From positions 16,768,001 to 16,832,000 of the forward strand of contig CM071596.1 in NCBI GenBank assembly GCA_036435485.1: a stretch of 64,000 nucleotides of DNA, read 5' to 3'. The position numbers and the translations under genes are program-made. The stretch comes from Saposhnikovia divaricata (Eukaryota; Streptophyta; Magnoliopsida; Apiales; Apiaceae). A model generated the notes under the pieces. The model saw nothing but the letters and a program-made list of their open reading frames with translations. It made no database searches and was not told the origin of the DNA. Below, one piece after another: positions 1-10,018 of this stretch (the stretch's first letter is position 1; each line of letters begins with the position of its first letter).

Positions 1-339
1 TCCAAGAATGACTGGAGAAGGAGAAGCAGTCGGAATCTACATTACTTTTACTATTGTTGCTGAGAGATTTACAGGCTGTTTTTACTGCTATATGAAATAT
101 ATTGGGTCTTGAAAGGCTACAAATGTATAGAGTTACTTTCCATACTAATTAGACAACACTTATATTTTTAATAATATGTTGTAAAGAATTTTTTTGCGTA
201 CGAACTGAGGAATGCGTTGGTGATTAACCGTAAGTTAAAAAATTATGTGGCATTTGTTTGATTTGCAGTTGAGACAATTTTGAATGTCAGAAAATCGATA
301 GAAGGTGGTATTTTGTTAATGTGCGAGTACAGAACTTTA
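1..339. other. AT-rich flank, possible 3' end of a plus-strand gene
   Basis: No complete gene is visible. The first 110 bases are less AT-rich than what follows and have a short open plus-strand frame that closes with TGA near 110. They could be the tail of a gene that begins outside the window, or its 3' UTR, but I recognise no domain. The rest is AT-rich with no other signal I can support. Confidence 0.2.
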
Positions 340-366
340 AAATCAAATCGGTTAATTCTCTTGTCA
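340..366 (+). repeat. 27-bp direct repeat flanking the foldback element, copy 1
   Basis: The same 27 bases recur at 796-822, on the other side of the foldback element at 394-767. This duplication is much longer than the element's own 9-bp target duplication. It therefore probably pre-dates the insertion or reflects a local tandem duplication. Confidence 0.7.
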
Positions 367-393
367 TGCACACATCGTATAAGATAAAAGAAA

Positions 394-767
394 GAGTAAA
401 TTGCACTTTGATGGCTTGTACTTTAATTTTTTTGCACTTAGATGGCCAAATATTAAAAGTGAACAATTTGATGACTGTAGTTTAATTTTTTTGCACTTGG
501 ATGGCCAACTTTTAAAAGTGAACACTTTGATGACTTAACTTTTTTTTGTTTAGCACTTTGGTGGCCAAGTTTTTTTTTATTTTGACGATATTTTGGTCAC
601 CAAAGTGCTAAACAAAAAAAAGGTAAGTCATCAAAGTGTTCACTTTGAAAAGTTGGTCATCTAAGTGCAAAAAAATTAAACTATAGCCATCAAAGTGTTC
701 ACTTTTAAAAGTTGGTCATCTAAGTGCAAAAAAATTAAAGTACAAGCCACCAAAGTGCAATTTACTC
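394..767. mobile_element. Foldback (Mutator-like) non-autonomous DNA element with 9-bp target duplication
   Basis: A 374-bp near-palindrome begins GAGTAAATTGCACTTTG and ends with the inverted counterpart GTGCAATTTACTC. It is bounded by perfect 9-bp copies of TAAAAGAAA at 385-393 and 768-776. Each arm repeats a unit of about 65 bp built on 'gcacttngatggcc', so the whole element can fold into one long hairpin around a centre near 580-590. Nine-base target duplications are typical of Mutator-like elements; that family is inferred from duplication length and long inverted ends. No transposase is encoded. Confidence 0.75.
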
Positions 768-795
768 TAAAAGAAATGTATGGTCCCAATTTAAA

Positions 796-822
796 AAATC
801 AAATCGGTTAATTCTCTTGTCA
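796..822 (+). repeat. 27-bp direct repeat flanking the foldback element, copy 2
   Basis: Matches 340-366 base for base. Confidence 0.7.
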
Positions 823-1549
823 ACTTGGGTCAGTTAAAAAAATGGTCAATTTCGATAAGATAATAAGATAATAAACTTTTTGAAAAACCCTATATAAATG
901 AATGGTCCCAATAATATTATAAATTAATAATTTCTTTATAATCATAAAATTATATGTATTAACCTTTTGTAAAATATGATTCTCGGGTTCTTAAAATTTG
1001 AATCTATATGAAACTCATCTTTAACCATCTTTGTTGCATCCAAAAGTTCGAATGTAGTGTTTTCATAAAACACTAAAAAGTTATTAATCAATATTTTTAA
1101 TATTTTGGATGCTTCTTTACGTGAAAAAGGTTCAAAAAAAGTTATTTTATCCTTAATATCATCTAATTATACATGAATATTTACTTTAAATCTCGCAAAT
1201 ACTCATTAAATTTGTAAACAATATATATATTTATTTAACTGAATTAAGTATAAAAGATAAATTGTACAATTCATTCTATTTAAATGTATATAATTGGAAA
1301 TTAATTTTCTGTGATGTCAAAAATTCTCCATAAATTAATAATTATTAATTTATCGATTAATTAATACCTCTCTAAATTAATAGAATTCTCTGGTCCCAAC
1401 TATATTAATATATAGTGGTTTCTGTAGTATGATTTTGTAGAGGTAAAATTTGTATTTAATCGAAGCAATAGCTTCAACACTAGGGATCTATTTATGCTCT
1501 TCATTAGTTTTTTGTAAAGAAAATGTTAAGTAAATTAGGCCATGCAAGG
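823..1549. other. AT-rich intergenic region with a MITE-like patch
   Basis: I see no gene. At about 1310-1430 'taaattaata' words repeat and are followed by 'ggtcccaac', a pattern common in short dispersed plant repeats. I could not find paired termini or a target duplication, so it is not called as a defined element. Confidence 0.3.
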
Positions 1550-1555
1550 TTTATT
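1550..1555 (-). promoter_or_regulatory. Candidate poly(A) signal for the GRAS gene
   Basis: AATAAA on the minus strand (TTTATT on plus), about 250 bases beyond the GRAS stop codon. That is a plausible 3' UTR length. Plant poly(A) signals are loose and the region is AT-rich, so this may be chance. Confidence 0.3.
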
Positions 1556-1802
1556 ATACTTGCCAAATACTTTTTTAAGTAGTAAAAGTATGTTACCTTC
1601 ATCAACATAGAGAAATATACCAAATCAATATTTTCCCAATGAAAATAAACGCTACATTAGAACAGGTCAAATTCAAGAACATGGTCATTCTCAAATATTA
1701 TGTGTAAACAGGCAGCCTAATATTAACATATCAGTATCTTTATGAAGGCAAACAAAGTTCAAATTAATACAACACAAGTTATAAGAGCTTAAAATAAGCC
1801 CA

Positions 1803-3479
1803 TTACTTCCATGAAGAAGCAACAATCAAGATTCTGTCTAGCCACCCAAAATGAAGTGCATTTATCTCCTCCTTAACCTTGAACCTATCACTATATCTCT
1901 TTATAAGTTCTCGAATTGAGACATTGACATTTGGACCAATAGGACAAGCTTCAAAACCAGCCATCATCATCCTTGCTCTCCATTTTCCCGCAACTTCATA
2001 GCGCTCAATCCTTTCCTCCCCTTCACATGCAACGACATTAACTATGTCACGTGCCAAACACTGCTTTTCGACATTCATCCTGTCCTGACTATCTCTTGGA
2101 AGAGTTGCATCTAGGGAGTCGAAGATGGCATAATAGTAATTGTATGCTTCGACAAACCTTGGTAAGAAAGGAGCAGTGTTGGTATTTACATCTTGTTCAA
2201 CAACAGTTACAAGTTTTGGGTTCATGCTCTTAACCATCCTCAGAAGTTTGTCTCGTTGGTTTACAGTTGAAACGCTCTCATCGGGCATGTGGTGCAGCTG
2301 GAAAGCAAAGTTTACGATAAGTGCTTCATCAGGATGATGGTCCAGGATTGCAGGAGTTACTGCCTCTGTATTTGCTACCACAGCATGGAACTCAAATGGC
2401 ACTTCAAGTGCTTTAGCAAGCTGCTCCAGCCTTTGCCCAATGAGTTTAAGGCTTCCAGTTGCACGTTGCAAAGATTCAGGGTCGTCAACTCCAGTTAATC
2501 TCAAAAGAGGCAGCTTCCCCTGATAGTTAGCAAGTGTTTGCAAGAGAGCAATGTATTGACTTCCTTGGTTAATATCAAAATCTATTATGTGTACCTTTCT
2601 TTCATTTTTAAGGGCCTCTATGATTGCTCCATTTGCTGCCATAAATCCAAACCTAAAACAAGGGCACACCTCAAAGAGTACTTGCATGGCTGAAAGACGA
2701 TCTAAAGATGGGGCTTCTTTGCATTTAAGAGCTTTGTAAAGACCTTTTCCAGAGGTAGCCATTCGAGCTGCAAGAGCCTCCACCATGTACGCTGCAATTC
2801 TTTCAGAAGGTTCACCTTGAATTGAGACTCTCTGTCGTAACTCATCTATCATGGTGGATGCATTCTCGACATTTCCGTTTGAAATTGTGACAGCACAGTC
2901 AAAAAGCAATTGCTTAGGACTATCACGTGGAAGCATGGCTATTTCTTTGCTGCTGCTGATGCTACAGATGTTAGATTCTAAGGAAGAAGATTCTTTTGGT
3001 GAGTCAAGGATTGGTACATTATGAACAGGGTTTGCCCATCCACTCTCAATTTCCATGCTCTGATTAGGACCAAACATTGAATATGAATCATCTTCGTCAT
3101 TTTCATCAAGAAGTTCCCTCTCCAGTTCCTGCAGCTTAAGTCGCATCTGATCTTCGTCAAAGTCCATTGCTTCTGTAAAATGACCTTCCAAGTAGTCTGA
3201 CTGATAGTTGGACAGAGAGGAATCAGAATTTCTAGTGGCCACATCAGGAGAGTCAGATAACTGTTGGGCTGCCACTAGCTGAACAACTTCACTGGATGGG
3301 GAGTCAAGGATGTAGTTTGGATCGTAACTCTCGGTGCTGTCAGATCCAGTCCCATAAAGGATCTTAGGCTTGTTAGAACTAACAATTGATGCGGACAATC
3401 CAGATATCTTTTTGCTTCCAGATAGTGAGTAAAGCTTACGATTTCCGTAAGATGATGAGGAAGAACCAACTAAAGACAT
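1803..3479 (-). CDS. SCL1-like: GRAS-family transcriptional regulator, SCARECROW-like 1 type
   Basis: A 558-residue protein, intact, with stop TAA at 1803-1805. GRAS proteins are plant nuclear regulators that usually act through protein partners in light, hormone and root-development pathways. The N-terminal 185 residues are Ser- and acid-rich and variable, as usual. The GRAS domain then runs to the end: first leucine-rich segment about 187-281, VHIID motif intact at 296-300, second leucine-rich part about 320-370, 'RFVE' of PFYRE at 441-444, 'RIER' around 490, and a C-terminal SAW segment ending in Trp-Lys with several conserved Trp. The frame stays open 39 codons upstream, but the first ATG followed by the family-like 'MSLV' start is at 3479. 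The upstream stretch contains good minus-strand splice acceptors, so it is probably intron or 5' UTR. SCL1 assignment rests on overall domain resemblance; a PAT1-branch relative is the alternative. Confidence 0.92.
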   Translation of the reverse strand: MSLVGSSSSSYGNRKLYSLSGSKKISGLSASIVSSNKPKILYGTGSDSTESYDPNYILDSPSSEVVQLVAAQQLSDSPDVATRNSDSSLSNYQSDYLEGHFTEAMDFDEDQMRLKLQELERELLDENDEDDSYSMFGPNQSMEIESGWANPVHNVPILDSPKESSSLESNICSISSSKEIAMLPRDSPKQLLFDCAVTISNGNVENASTMIDELRQRVSIQGEPSERIAAYMVEALAARMATSGKGLYKALKCKEAPSLDRLSAMQVLFEVCPCFRFGFMAANGAIIEALKNERKVHIIDFDINQGSQYIALLQTLANYQGKLPLLRLTGVDDPESLQRATGSLKLIGQRLEQLAKALEVPFEFHAVVANTEAVTPAILDHHPDEALIVNFAFQLHHMPDESVSTVNQRDKLLRMVKSMNPKLVTVVEQDVNTNTAPFLPRFVEAYNYYYAIFDSLDATLPRDSQDRMNVEKQCLARDIVNVVACEGEERIERYEVAGKWRARMMMAGFEACPIGPNVNVSIRELIKRYSDRFKVKEEINALHFGWLDRILIVASSWK

Positions 3480-5260
3480 GTTTGACAAACCGCTACAGAT
3501 CTGTAAAGAAGTTGAACACAATTTCATCAAGTAGATGCATTGCCCTGAAAGGGAAGAAGTGAGGATGAAGAAGAAAGGCAAGTGGTTCTGGCCCAAATTT
3601 TAGTAAGAAATATCAGTAGAAAAATCAATTTCAATTAGAATGTACTATCATTGGAGATTTTAAATTAAGCCGGTGCATCAAAATGGCAGTAAGTTTAGAA
3701 GATATGCCACCTATTTCAGAGTCATTACCACCTTAAATGATGTGCATTTTAACAAGCAGTTATTTTTTAAAAAAATTTATAAATATATGCAAATGGAAAG
3801 CAATGTCCGCACTACTAGAAAATTCCCTTTTTCTGTACATTGCTGCTTAATTTCAAACACACAAATGACAAATTCGTTGATTTCAGCAAAAATAAACGGA
3901 AGCTACCTCTTAAAAGATAAATTTAAGCTTACATAATTATAAGAAAAATAGAATTATAATGAACTGTGCAGAAAAGAAACCTGGTTTGCTCGAATTCACA
4001 GCTGACCAAATATTACTTGTCCTTAGTTCAAGTTATCTGTAATGACATCAAAGAGGCAGTATCAATTAAAGGGCAAAAGTTCAAACGACAAACTCCACAA
4101 GAGAAGGTAAGATATCCAAAACACAACAGAAGTTTTATATTCACAAAACGGATGAGGAATTGCACAGTTGGTTTCAGAAGATGCTGAGAAGAAAAAAAGG
4201 AGGCAAGCAAAATTAATGCTCCATTTGCTCAGTAAAATCAGAGAAGATACAGAAATAGCTAGTCCCATTTGCTCATTAAAAGTACGAGCCAGAGATGGTT
4301 CTACATAATTATAGCAATCCACATCAGCTAGTTGAAACAACCTTCTAGTTATCAGGTAAAATTGACAGAAAAGAGAACTAAAGAAGCTGTTGGCGTTGCT
4401 ATACTATCTGTACAACCACAAATACCACCTGCTGATGCATACCTTCAAGTTTAATCTATTCATTCCAAGGTCTACGTGTATTTCATATTGTCCGTATAAC
4501 TTAACAACCATTTACACTCTATGTTTTTTTTTTTTGCTAAATAATTTACACTCTATGTTTAGTTCTAATCAATTAAGCATCAGTTCACTGAAGCTATGCA
4601 TGGAAGCTGGAAACAAACGCAATTCGGATACATTTATTACCCATTAGACATGCCTAACCATCAAGAAAAGAATTCAAGTATGAGAAACTGGGTTTCTATT
4701 AGATTACACCATCTCTAATTCAAGAAAGCTCACCTTAATAGGAAAATCATATGATCACATGGTCAAATCAATTAAAGATGCTCAAATCAATTCATATTCA
4801 TTTTAATAGCATCAACTTATCTAGTCCTATCCAAACATGAAACAAATCTACAAATTAATAAACCACAAACTAAACTATGTATCTGAAGTTCTTGACAAAA
4901 AGAATCACAAAACAAATGGTCAATATAAAAGAATCAATCAAAAGCAAAAGTTAAACAATACCTCAAGAATCAGAATCAGAATCAACTGATAATTTCAAGA
5001 AACAGAGAACTAGACTATATGCTGAAAACCTGCAAATATATGAAAAGATTAAGACAGACTTAAGTTTTAAGACAAGAACACAAGCTAAGGTTCTGACTAT
5101 TTTGTACCTAAAGTCAATAAAAAACTAAAAAGATACAATCTTTCTAGATTTTTTACACTAAAGAATTGGTTTATGAGGCCAAGATGGTAAAAGAGTACAA
5201 CTTAAGGAAACAAGACCAACAAGAACTCCAAGAAGAAAACACCACTTCAAGGAGAAAAAT
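3480..5260 (-). other. Probable 5' leader of the GRAS gene with introns
   Basis: Reading the minus strand, a pyrimidine tract ending in CAG lies just before 3544, a candidate acceptor about 65 bases before the start codon. Upstream, 4962-5029 is bounded by an acceptor (ATTTGCAG) and a donor (GAG|GTATTG), giving a possible 68-nt exon. A further donor (TTTAG|GTAC) is at 5108/5107. This predicts introns of about 1.4 kb and 78 nt in the 5' UTR. GRAS genes commonly have uninterrupted coding regions with introns in the leader. The remaining sequence is AT-rich intron with no gene. Confidence 0.35.
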
Positions 5261-6059
5261 ATGTAGATTTAGGGGGTGTTTGAGAACTTATTTTTTAAAA
5301 TAAATTAATTTATTTTAAATTAAAAGTTAAGATTTCTAATTTTTAAATTTATTTTTGCAATTTATTGAATCTCAAATATATATTAAATACTTGTATAAAA
5401 AAAATATCAAGATATATAATTTTTACCCGAAAATAAGTCCATAAATTCTTAAAAAAAGCTGAGTCAAGCTCTTAGTCGTAATCACATATATTTGCAAGAT
5501 TTTCCAGCTCCCCAATTATCATAATTTTAAAATACTATATTATAATTATAAAGACCAAAAACATCCATGTCACCTTTGGATTGGTCTTAATATTATATGT
5601 CCAGTTTATAAGGATAAGAACATGGTAATGAATTTTTAACTCACCATGAACTTGTTTTTTACTGCAAGATGTTCTTTTGTTTGAACTTTATGCATGTAAA
5701 ACCAAACTGAAGTGGTGAAGTAGTTAAATGTCTCCACTTTCGAGTTTCACCACCTCATTTCATTATTAATGATAAAATATTGAGCACTCAACATAGTGAT
5801 TATGGCTTCGTGGTCCATCCGATCACACGAATCAACAGGGCGAACAATTCTTCAAAACTAAAATTTAATTTATTAAAATTTGTCGAATTTATAATATTAA
5901 TTGAAATTGAATCATTCATAGTGTTCATGAACAGTTCATTAGCATCTCTCTTTTAATAATTTACCTGAGTTTGACAATATATAGAAGTACATTATATTTT
6001 TTTTTAGTAGAAAATCACCTTCCTAATGATCACCAATTTTCGAGTAAAAATAAACGAGA
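5261..6059. other. AT-rich intergenic region upstream of the GRAS gene
   Basis: Presumably includes the GRAS promoter. At 5271 there is 'gggggtgtttgagaa', a start seen in hAT-type plant MITEs, but no matching inverted end was found within 300 bp. Nothing else recognisable. Confidence 0.3.
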
Positions 6060-6437
6060 AAATGACCAAAATGCCTATTTTTCACAAGTGTTTGTCCAAA
6101 ATACTGATTTTGAAAAAAAGTGTCCGAAATACCGATGGAATACGGAGAATCGTCCTCCGTGTTAGCATGATGCGGAGCATCGTCCTCCGAATTACGTAGA
6201 TACGGAGTTGTGTCTACCGTATTATGCATGATACGGTGGACGGTGTTCCGTGTTAGATGGGTGCGCAGCACTGTCACGGAACACGGTACAGCGTATCATG
6301 CATAACACGGAAGACGCAGCTCCGTATCATGCCCTATTACGGAAGATCGTGTTCCGCAACACACCCCCTATCACGGTACACGATCTACCGTGTCCCGTCG
6401 GTATTTTGGGCAAACAACATTTATTTTTGATTATTTT
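6060..6437. mobile_element. Foldback element enclosing a hairpin array
   Basis: The outer parts are imperfect inverted copies: 'tgaccaaaatgcc...tgtccaaaatac...ccgaaataccgat' on the left and the complement of '...cggtattttgggcaaac...attttgggtca' on the right. Between them lies an unusual GC-richer array of short hairpins (6138-6396). Perfect 14-bp inverted copies of TTATGCATGATACG lie at 6222-6235 and 6291-6304, around the centre of symmetry. No coding capacity, and no clear target duplication. Confidence 0.5.
6138..6396. repeat. Tandem array of about eight 24-bp hairpins, about 30-bp period
   Basis: Units begin at 6140, 6170, 6200, 6231 (spacing 30, 30, 31) and continue less regularly to about 6394. 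Each has the form (A/G)TACGG(A/T)...(T/A)CCGTRTT, so each can pair with itself. The units differ inside the loop but keep the ACGG/CCGT ends. The middle unit near 6261-6282 is degenerate. Confidence 0.7.
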
Positions 6438-6838
6438 GGGTCATCACCCAAAATAAACTAACTTTTTTTCAAAAAAATGTAAGTTGCAGATTTTTTTTTC
6501 AAAAATACATCTTATTTGCAACATGAAATGCAACTCTTACAATCTGATATGTAACTTCTTACAAGGTGTTGCACAACCACATATGCAACTTTAACCATAT
6601 TTTTGTAAAAAAAATTGAAAACATACATTTTTTTTGATAATTTCCCAAAATAAATTAAAAGTATATTTTTGGAATTATTTGAAATTTAAAGTCTAGGCCA
6701 TATGATATTTTAAGTTGAACTTATTCAAAAAAAAATTAAACAACAAAAAAGAAGAAGAAAAAAGTCTGAATTTAGAAATGTTTAATTTATTTACCCTACG
6801 TCCCTACCAAGAAAGCAACTTCTATCTATTACTATCTA

Positions 6839-7982
6839 TCTTCTATTACTATATATAATAAGGCAACACAAGGGCAAAGTTTGTCATTTTAATGACTGTG
6901 AAATGACTATTATACCGTATGTACCACAATTTAGAAAGTTTTGCTAAAAAAGGTTTATATTTTTGTCTTCATTGGGTATCGAACCAGCAACCTCATGATA
7001 CATAGTTTGTTGTTATGACCACTTGATCTACTTAGATTTTAATCTTTCTTTTAAAAATCTTAATGCACAAACCATCACCCATTTTATCATATATTTACTT
7101 TTCATGTAATAAATGCATTATATATGTGTTTTTTTGTCACACCATCATATGTGAGTTATTTATTAATAATTTTTTTAATATGAGAAATGAAGTTAAGAAA
7201 GTTGAATTCAAAATTTTTGTTAGTACAAATTTTTATAAAAAAAATAAAATAATATATAACAAATTTAGACTTGAAATATGTTAAATATTTAAATAAAATA
7301 TGCAATTGAGTTATGATTAATTGCGATATTAATATTATATATTATAATAACGAATTTATGTCATTGTTGGATATCGAACCAGTAATCTCATGATATATAA
7401 TCACATTTATAGATTGCGAGTATGAGTAAAAATGGCAATTTACGAGAGGTCGTGGGTATCCGCAAAAATTTGTGGTTGCGAGAAAAAGAAAATATTAACG
7501 TGAAGTCATAATATGTAATTATACAAAATATAATAATCAATCAATTGCAATATGTACAATTAAATAGATGGATTTGAAAAAAATATATTTAAGAATAAGA
7601 AATTAGATTGGAGTAGTAAATTTGTGTAAAAAATTAAAAAATTTGTAAAATAGAACTTTTTACAATAAATACACTAAATTATAACAAATATAATTTAGTC
7701 ATAAATTAAAATTAAAATTAAAATATATAATAATCATAGATATAAGTTCATAATATACATGTAATTTATTAATTATCTTGTAAATATGATATTTATTTTT
7801 ATATACTCAATAAGGAATTTATATTGGTCAATAAATATTTTTATCAAAATGTATAAATGAATTTAAAACTAAAACTTTTAAAAACAAATAATAAAATTAA
7901 TTAAAATAAATAATATAACTAATAAAAAATTTAATTTAACAATTTATTAATTGGCCCGTACCTTGCACGGTTTCTACGCTGG
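6839..7982 (+). mobile_element. Non-autonomous Helitron-like element
   Basis: The 5' end has the characteristic TC start followed by 'TATTACTATATATAATAAGG'; because 'tatc' repeats, the exact first base could be 6835, 6839 or 6842. The 3' end has a small hairpin, CCGTAC-CTT-GCACGG (one mismatch), eight bases before CTGG at 7979-7982, with T as the next host base, as expected for insertion between A and T. The 1.1-kb interior is AT-rich and codes for no Rep/helicase. It contains two diverged copies of 'atcgaaccagnaanctcatgata' (near 6979 and 7373). Confidence 0.6.
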
Positions 7983-8275
7983 TCAGTTCTTATCATCAAA
8001 ATAATTGAAACGCGGCTTTGAATTTCCACTTATAGTGACCAGTAAAGGGCAAGCATGTAATTTCATTATTTTACTGTTCAATTACCCCGGTGGTAGGTTA
8101 GATTGAAAAACAAAGTGATGCAAGTTCTGAAATTAGCTTTTTTTGCTGTACCCACGAACATTTACGATAAAACTGAATGATAATTATGTTTAGGATATCG
8201 TTTTTTTTTTTTTGAAATAATGTCTTAGGATATCGTTAAAATATAAATTTTATATATCATGTAGGAAAATGTTAA

Positions 8276-8349
8276 AATCTAAACCCATGTAAAATTATAA
8301 AATCATTTTTTCAATCTAAACCCATGTTAAATTATAAAATCGTTTTTTT
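8276..8349 (+). repeat. 37-bp tandem duplication
   Basis: Two adjacent copies of a 37-bp unit beginning AATCTAAACCCATGT, at 8276 and 8313, with a few differences. Confidence 0.75.
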
Positions 8350-8410
8350 CTAAATGTTTACTGTTAAATAATAAATGTAAGTTCGAGGTGTCATATATCA
8401 ATTCTCAAAA

Positions 8411-9144
8411 GGGTGAAATAGTTAATTGATCATTGTAATCACTAATAACTTATAAATTGTTAGTAACTTGTAAGTAGATCTTGAAGTTAAAAAAACTTTC
8501 AATCACATAACTAAATTGCGCATAGTTATCAACTGTATCACTAAATTCAGAAATAAATTGCACGACCGTTAAAAACCTTTGACTTTTAACGGTACAACTT
8601 TAGTTTATGACGTTCATCACGTCATTTAGGATCCATGCCACGTTATCTCAGCATCCCTGTGATATGATCCATACTGTCCCGAAAATAGAACCCAATTAAG
8701 ATAAAATGATTATAAATGAATTAATCCCCAATAAGTCTAAACACAAATTAGGGCACGAAAGAGCTGAGGTGAGAAAGACGATCGAGCCTACTCCGTTGCA
8801 ACTTGTCATTCTTCGATCTCCATGATAGCTAGAAGAGTTTGAAGAGCTCATTGGGAGTTAAGAGTGAATAAAAATGTTTATGTTAAGAGTGAATAAGTGC
8901 ATACACATATATTTGAGCTTCACGAATTGGGTTATATATAGGTAATTTAGTCCATGTTGCTGGGTTTTTATTGGGGAAGTAAGCAAGTCCATCTAAGCAA
9001 AACGTTAAAAATTTAACAGTCCTAACGGGAGTGATGACAGTACAAATTTTTAAGCACTTCATTAGTTGTTTGAAAGTTTTTTTTAACATCATTACCTACT
9101 TGCAAGTTACTAATGACTACAATGATCAATTAACCATTTCACCC
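8411..9144. mobile_element. Non-autonomous element with long terminal inverted repeats
   Basis: The left end GGGTGAAATAGTTAATTGAT... (8411 onward) is matched by the complement of the right end (...ATCAATTAACCATTTCACCC, ending 9144) over about 60 bases, with an indel and a few mismatches. The flanks ATTCTCAAAA and ATTCCAAAAA could be a worn target duplication of 9-10 bp, pointing to a Mutator-like origin. A 10-bp perfect hairpin ACCGTTAAAA/TTTTAACGGT lies at 8565-8593. No transposase frame. Confidence 0.55.
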
Positions 9145-9287
9145 ATTCCAAAAATCCATTCAAATAACTAAAACCAAAATGCTAAATTACTTATGCAAAA
9201 ATTCTAACTAAGTTTGTGATCATTTTGAAACAAGTCATTACAATATATAATTACAGTTAGTAATTAACATCCAAAATTCCAAGTTTA

Positions 9288-10018
9288 GAGCATCTCCAAA
9301 AGGATCTTTATTTAAGTTTTTAAATGAAAATATAAAAAGGATGGCTTAGAGCATCTCCAACACTATCCTAGCTCATTCCTTAAATATAATATAAAAAATT
9401 AGATCATAATAACTTAGGACATAGATAAGTAGTTTCATCTCCAATAATGTTCCCTATACTCATTCCTTATTTGATATTTTATTATTAAAAGTACTTTCTA
9501 TCATTAAAAGTACAACATACAATAGAGAGAGAAAGAGGGTGTTTGTAATTTTTTATAATAAAATATAAGTTAGGGGAACCTTAAAATAGAAGAGAGAATC
9601 CTTATTTTTAAGGAATGAGAGGAGTATTCTAGTGATTTAAGGAATCACTAGGACATTGTTGGAGCACTATTTTTTACACTCATTCCTTAAAAATCAAGTT
9701 AAGAGCATGGATAAGTAATCTCTTCGAAATGTCTTAAAATGAGTCTCCAAGACACTCTTAGAGGCTTTTTAAAAATTTAAGAGATTCTTCCCTCTCCTCT
9801 ATTTTAGGAACAACTAGTAGCTCTTAACTTAATATTTTATTAATAAAATAATGGTTTTTCTCTCTCCTCTATTGATTGTTTGTCCTAGTGAAATTGAAAT
9901 ATGAATAAAATATAAAATAAGAGCCATAATAGGGAGTATTATTGAAGCTAACATACAAATCAACTTAATTATTTATAATATATTTAAGAATGAGTTAAGA
10001 GACTATTGGAGATGTTCT
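9288..10018. mobile_element. Composite MITE region with 'GAGCATCTCCAA' ends
   Basis: An outer left end GAGCATCTCCAA at 9288 pairs with TTGGAGATGTTC ending at about 10018. A second copy of the left end at 9349 pairs with 'attgttggagcac' ending at about 9668, so one element appears nested in, or abutting, another. Such ends are common in plant MITEs. I could not establish an exact target duplication. No coding potential. Confidence 0.5.
9349..9668. mobile_element. Inner MITE, about 320 bp
   Basis: Left end 'gcatctccaacactatcctag' and the complement of the right end 'tgctccaacaatgtcctag' agree at most positions and continue into matching 'attccttaaa' words, giving inverted ends of about 35 bp. 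Confidence 0.5.

Noticed and set aside
1..117. C-terminal coding end of an upstream gene
   Set aside because: A short open frame exists, but there is no recognisable motif and the length is not significant; kept only as a possibility.
5271..5500. hAT-type MITE start 'gggggtgtttg'
   Set aside because: No matching inverted terminus or 8-bp duplication was found.
6138..6396. CRISPR-like reading of the hairpin array
   Set aside because: Repeats with 30-bp spacing but no constant repeat/variable spacer split, in a plant nuclear context. The variable part is inside each hairpin.
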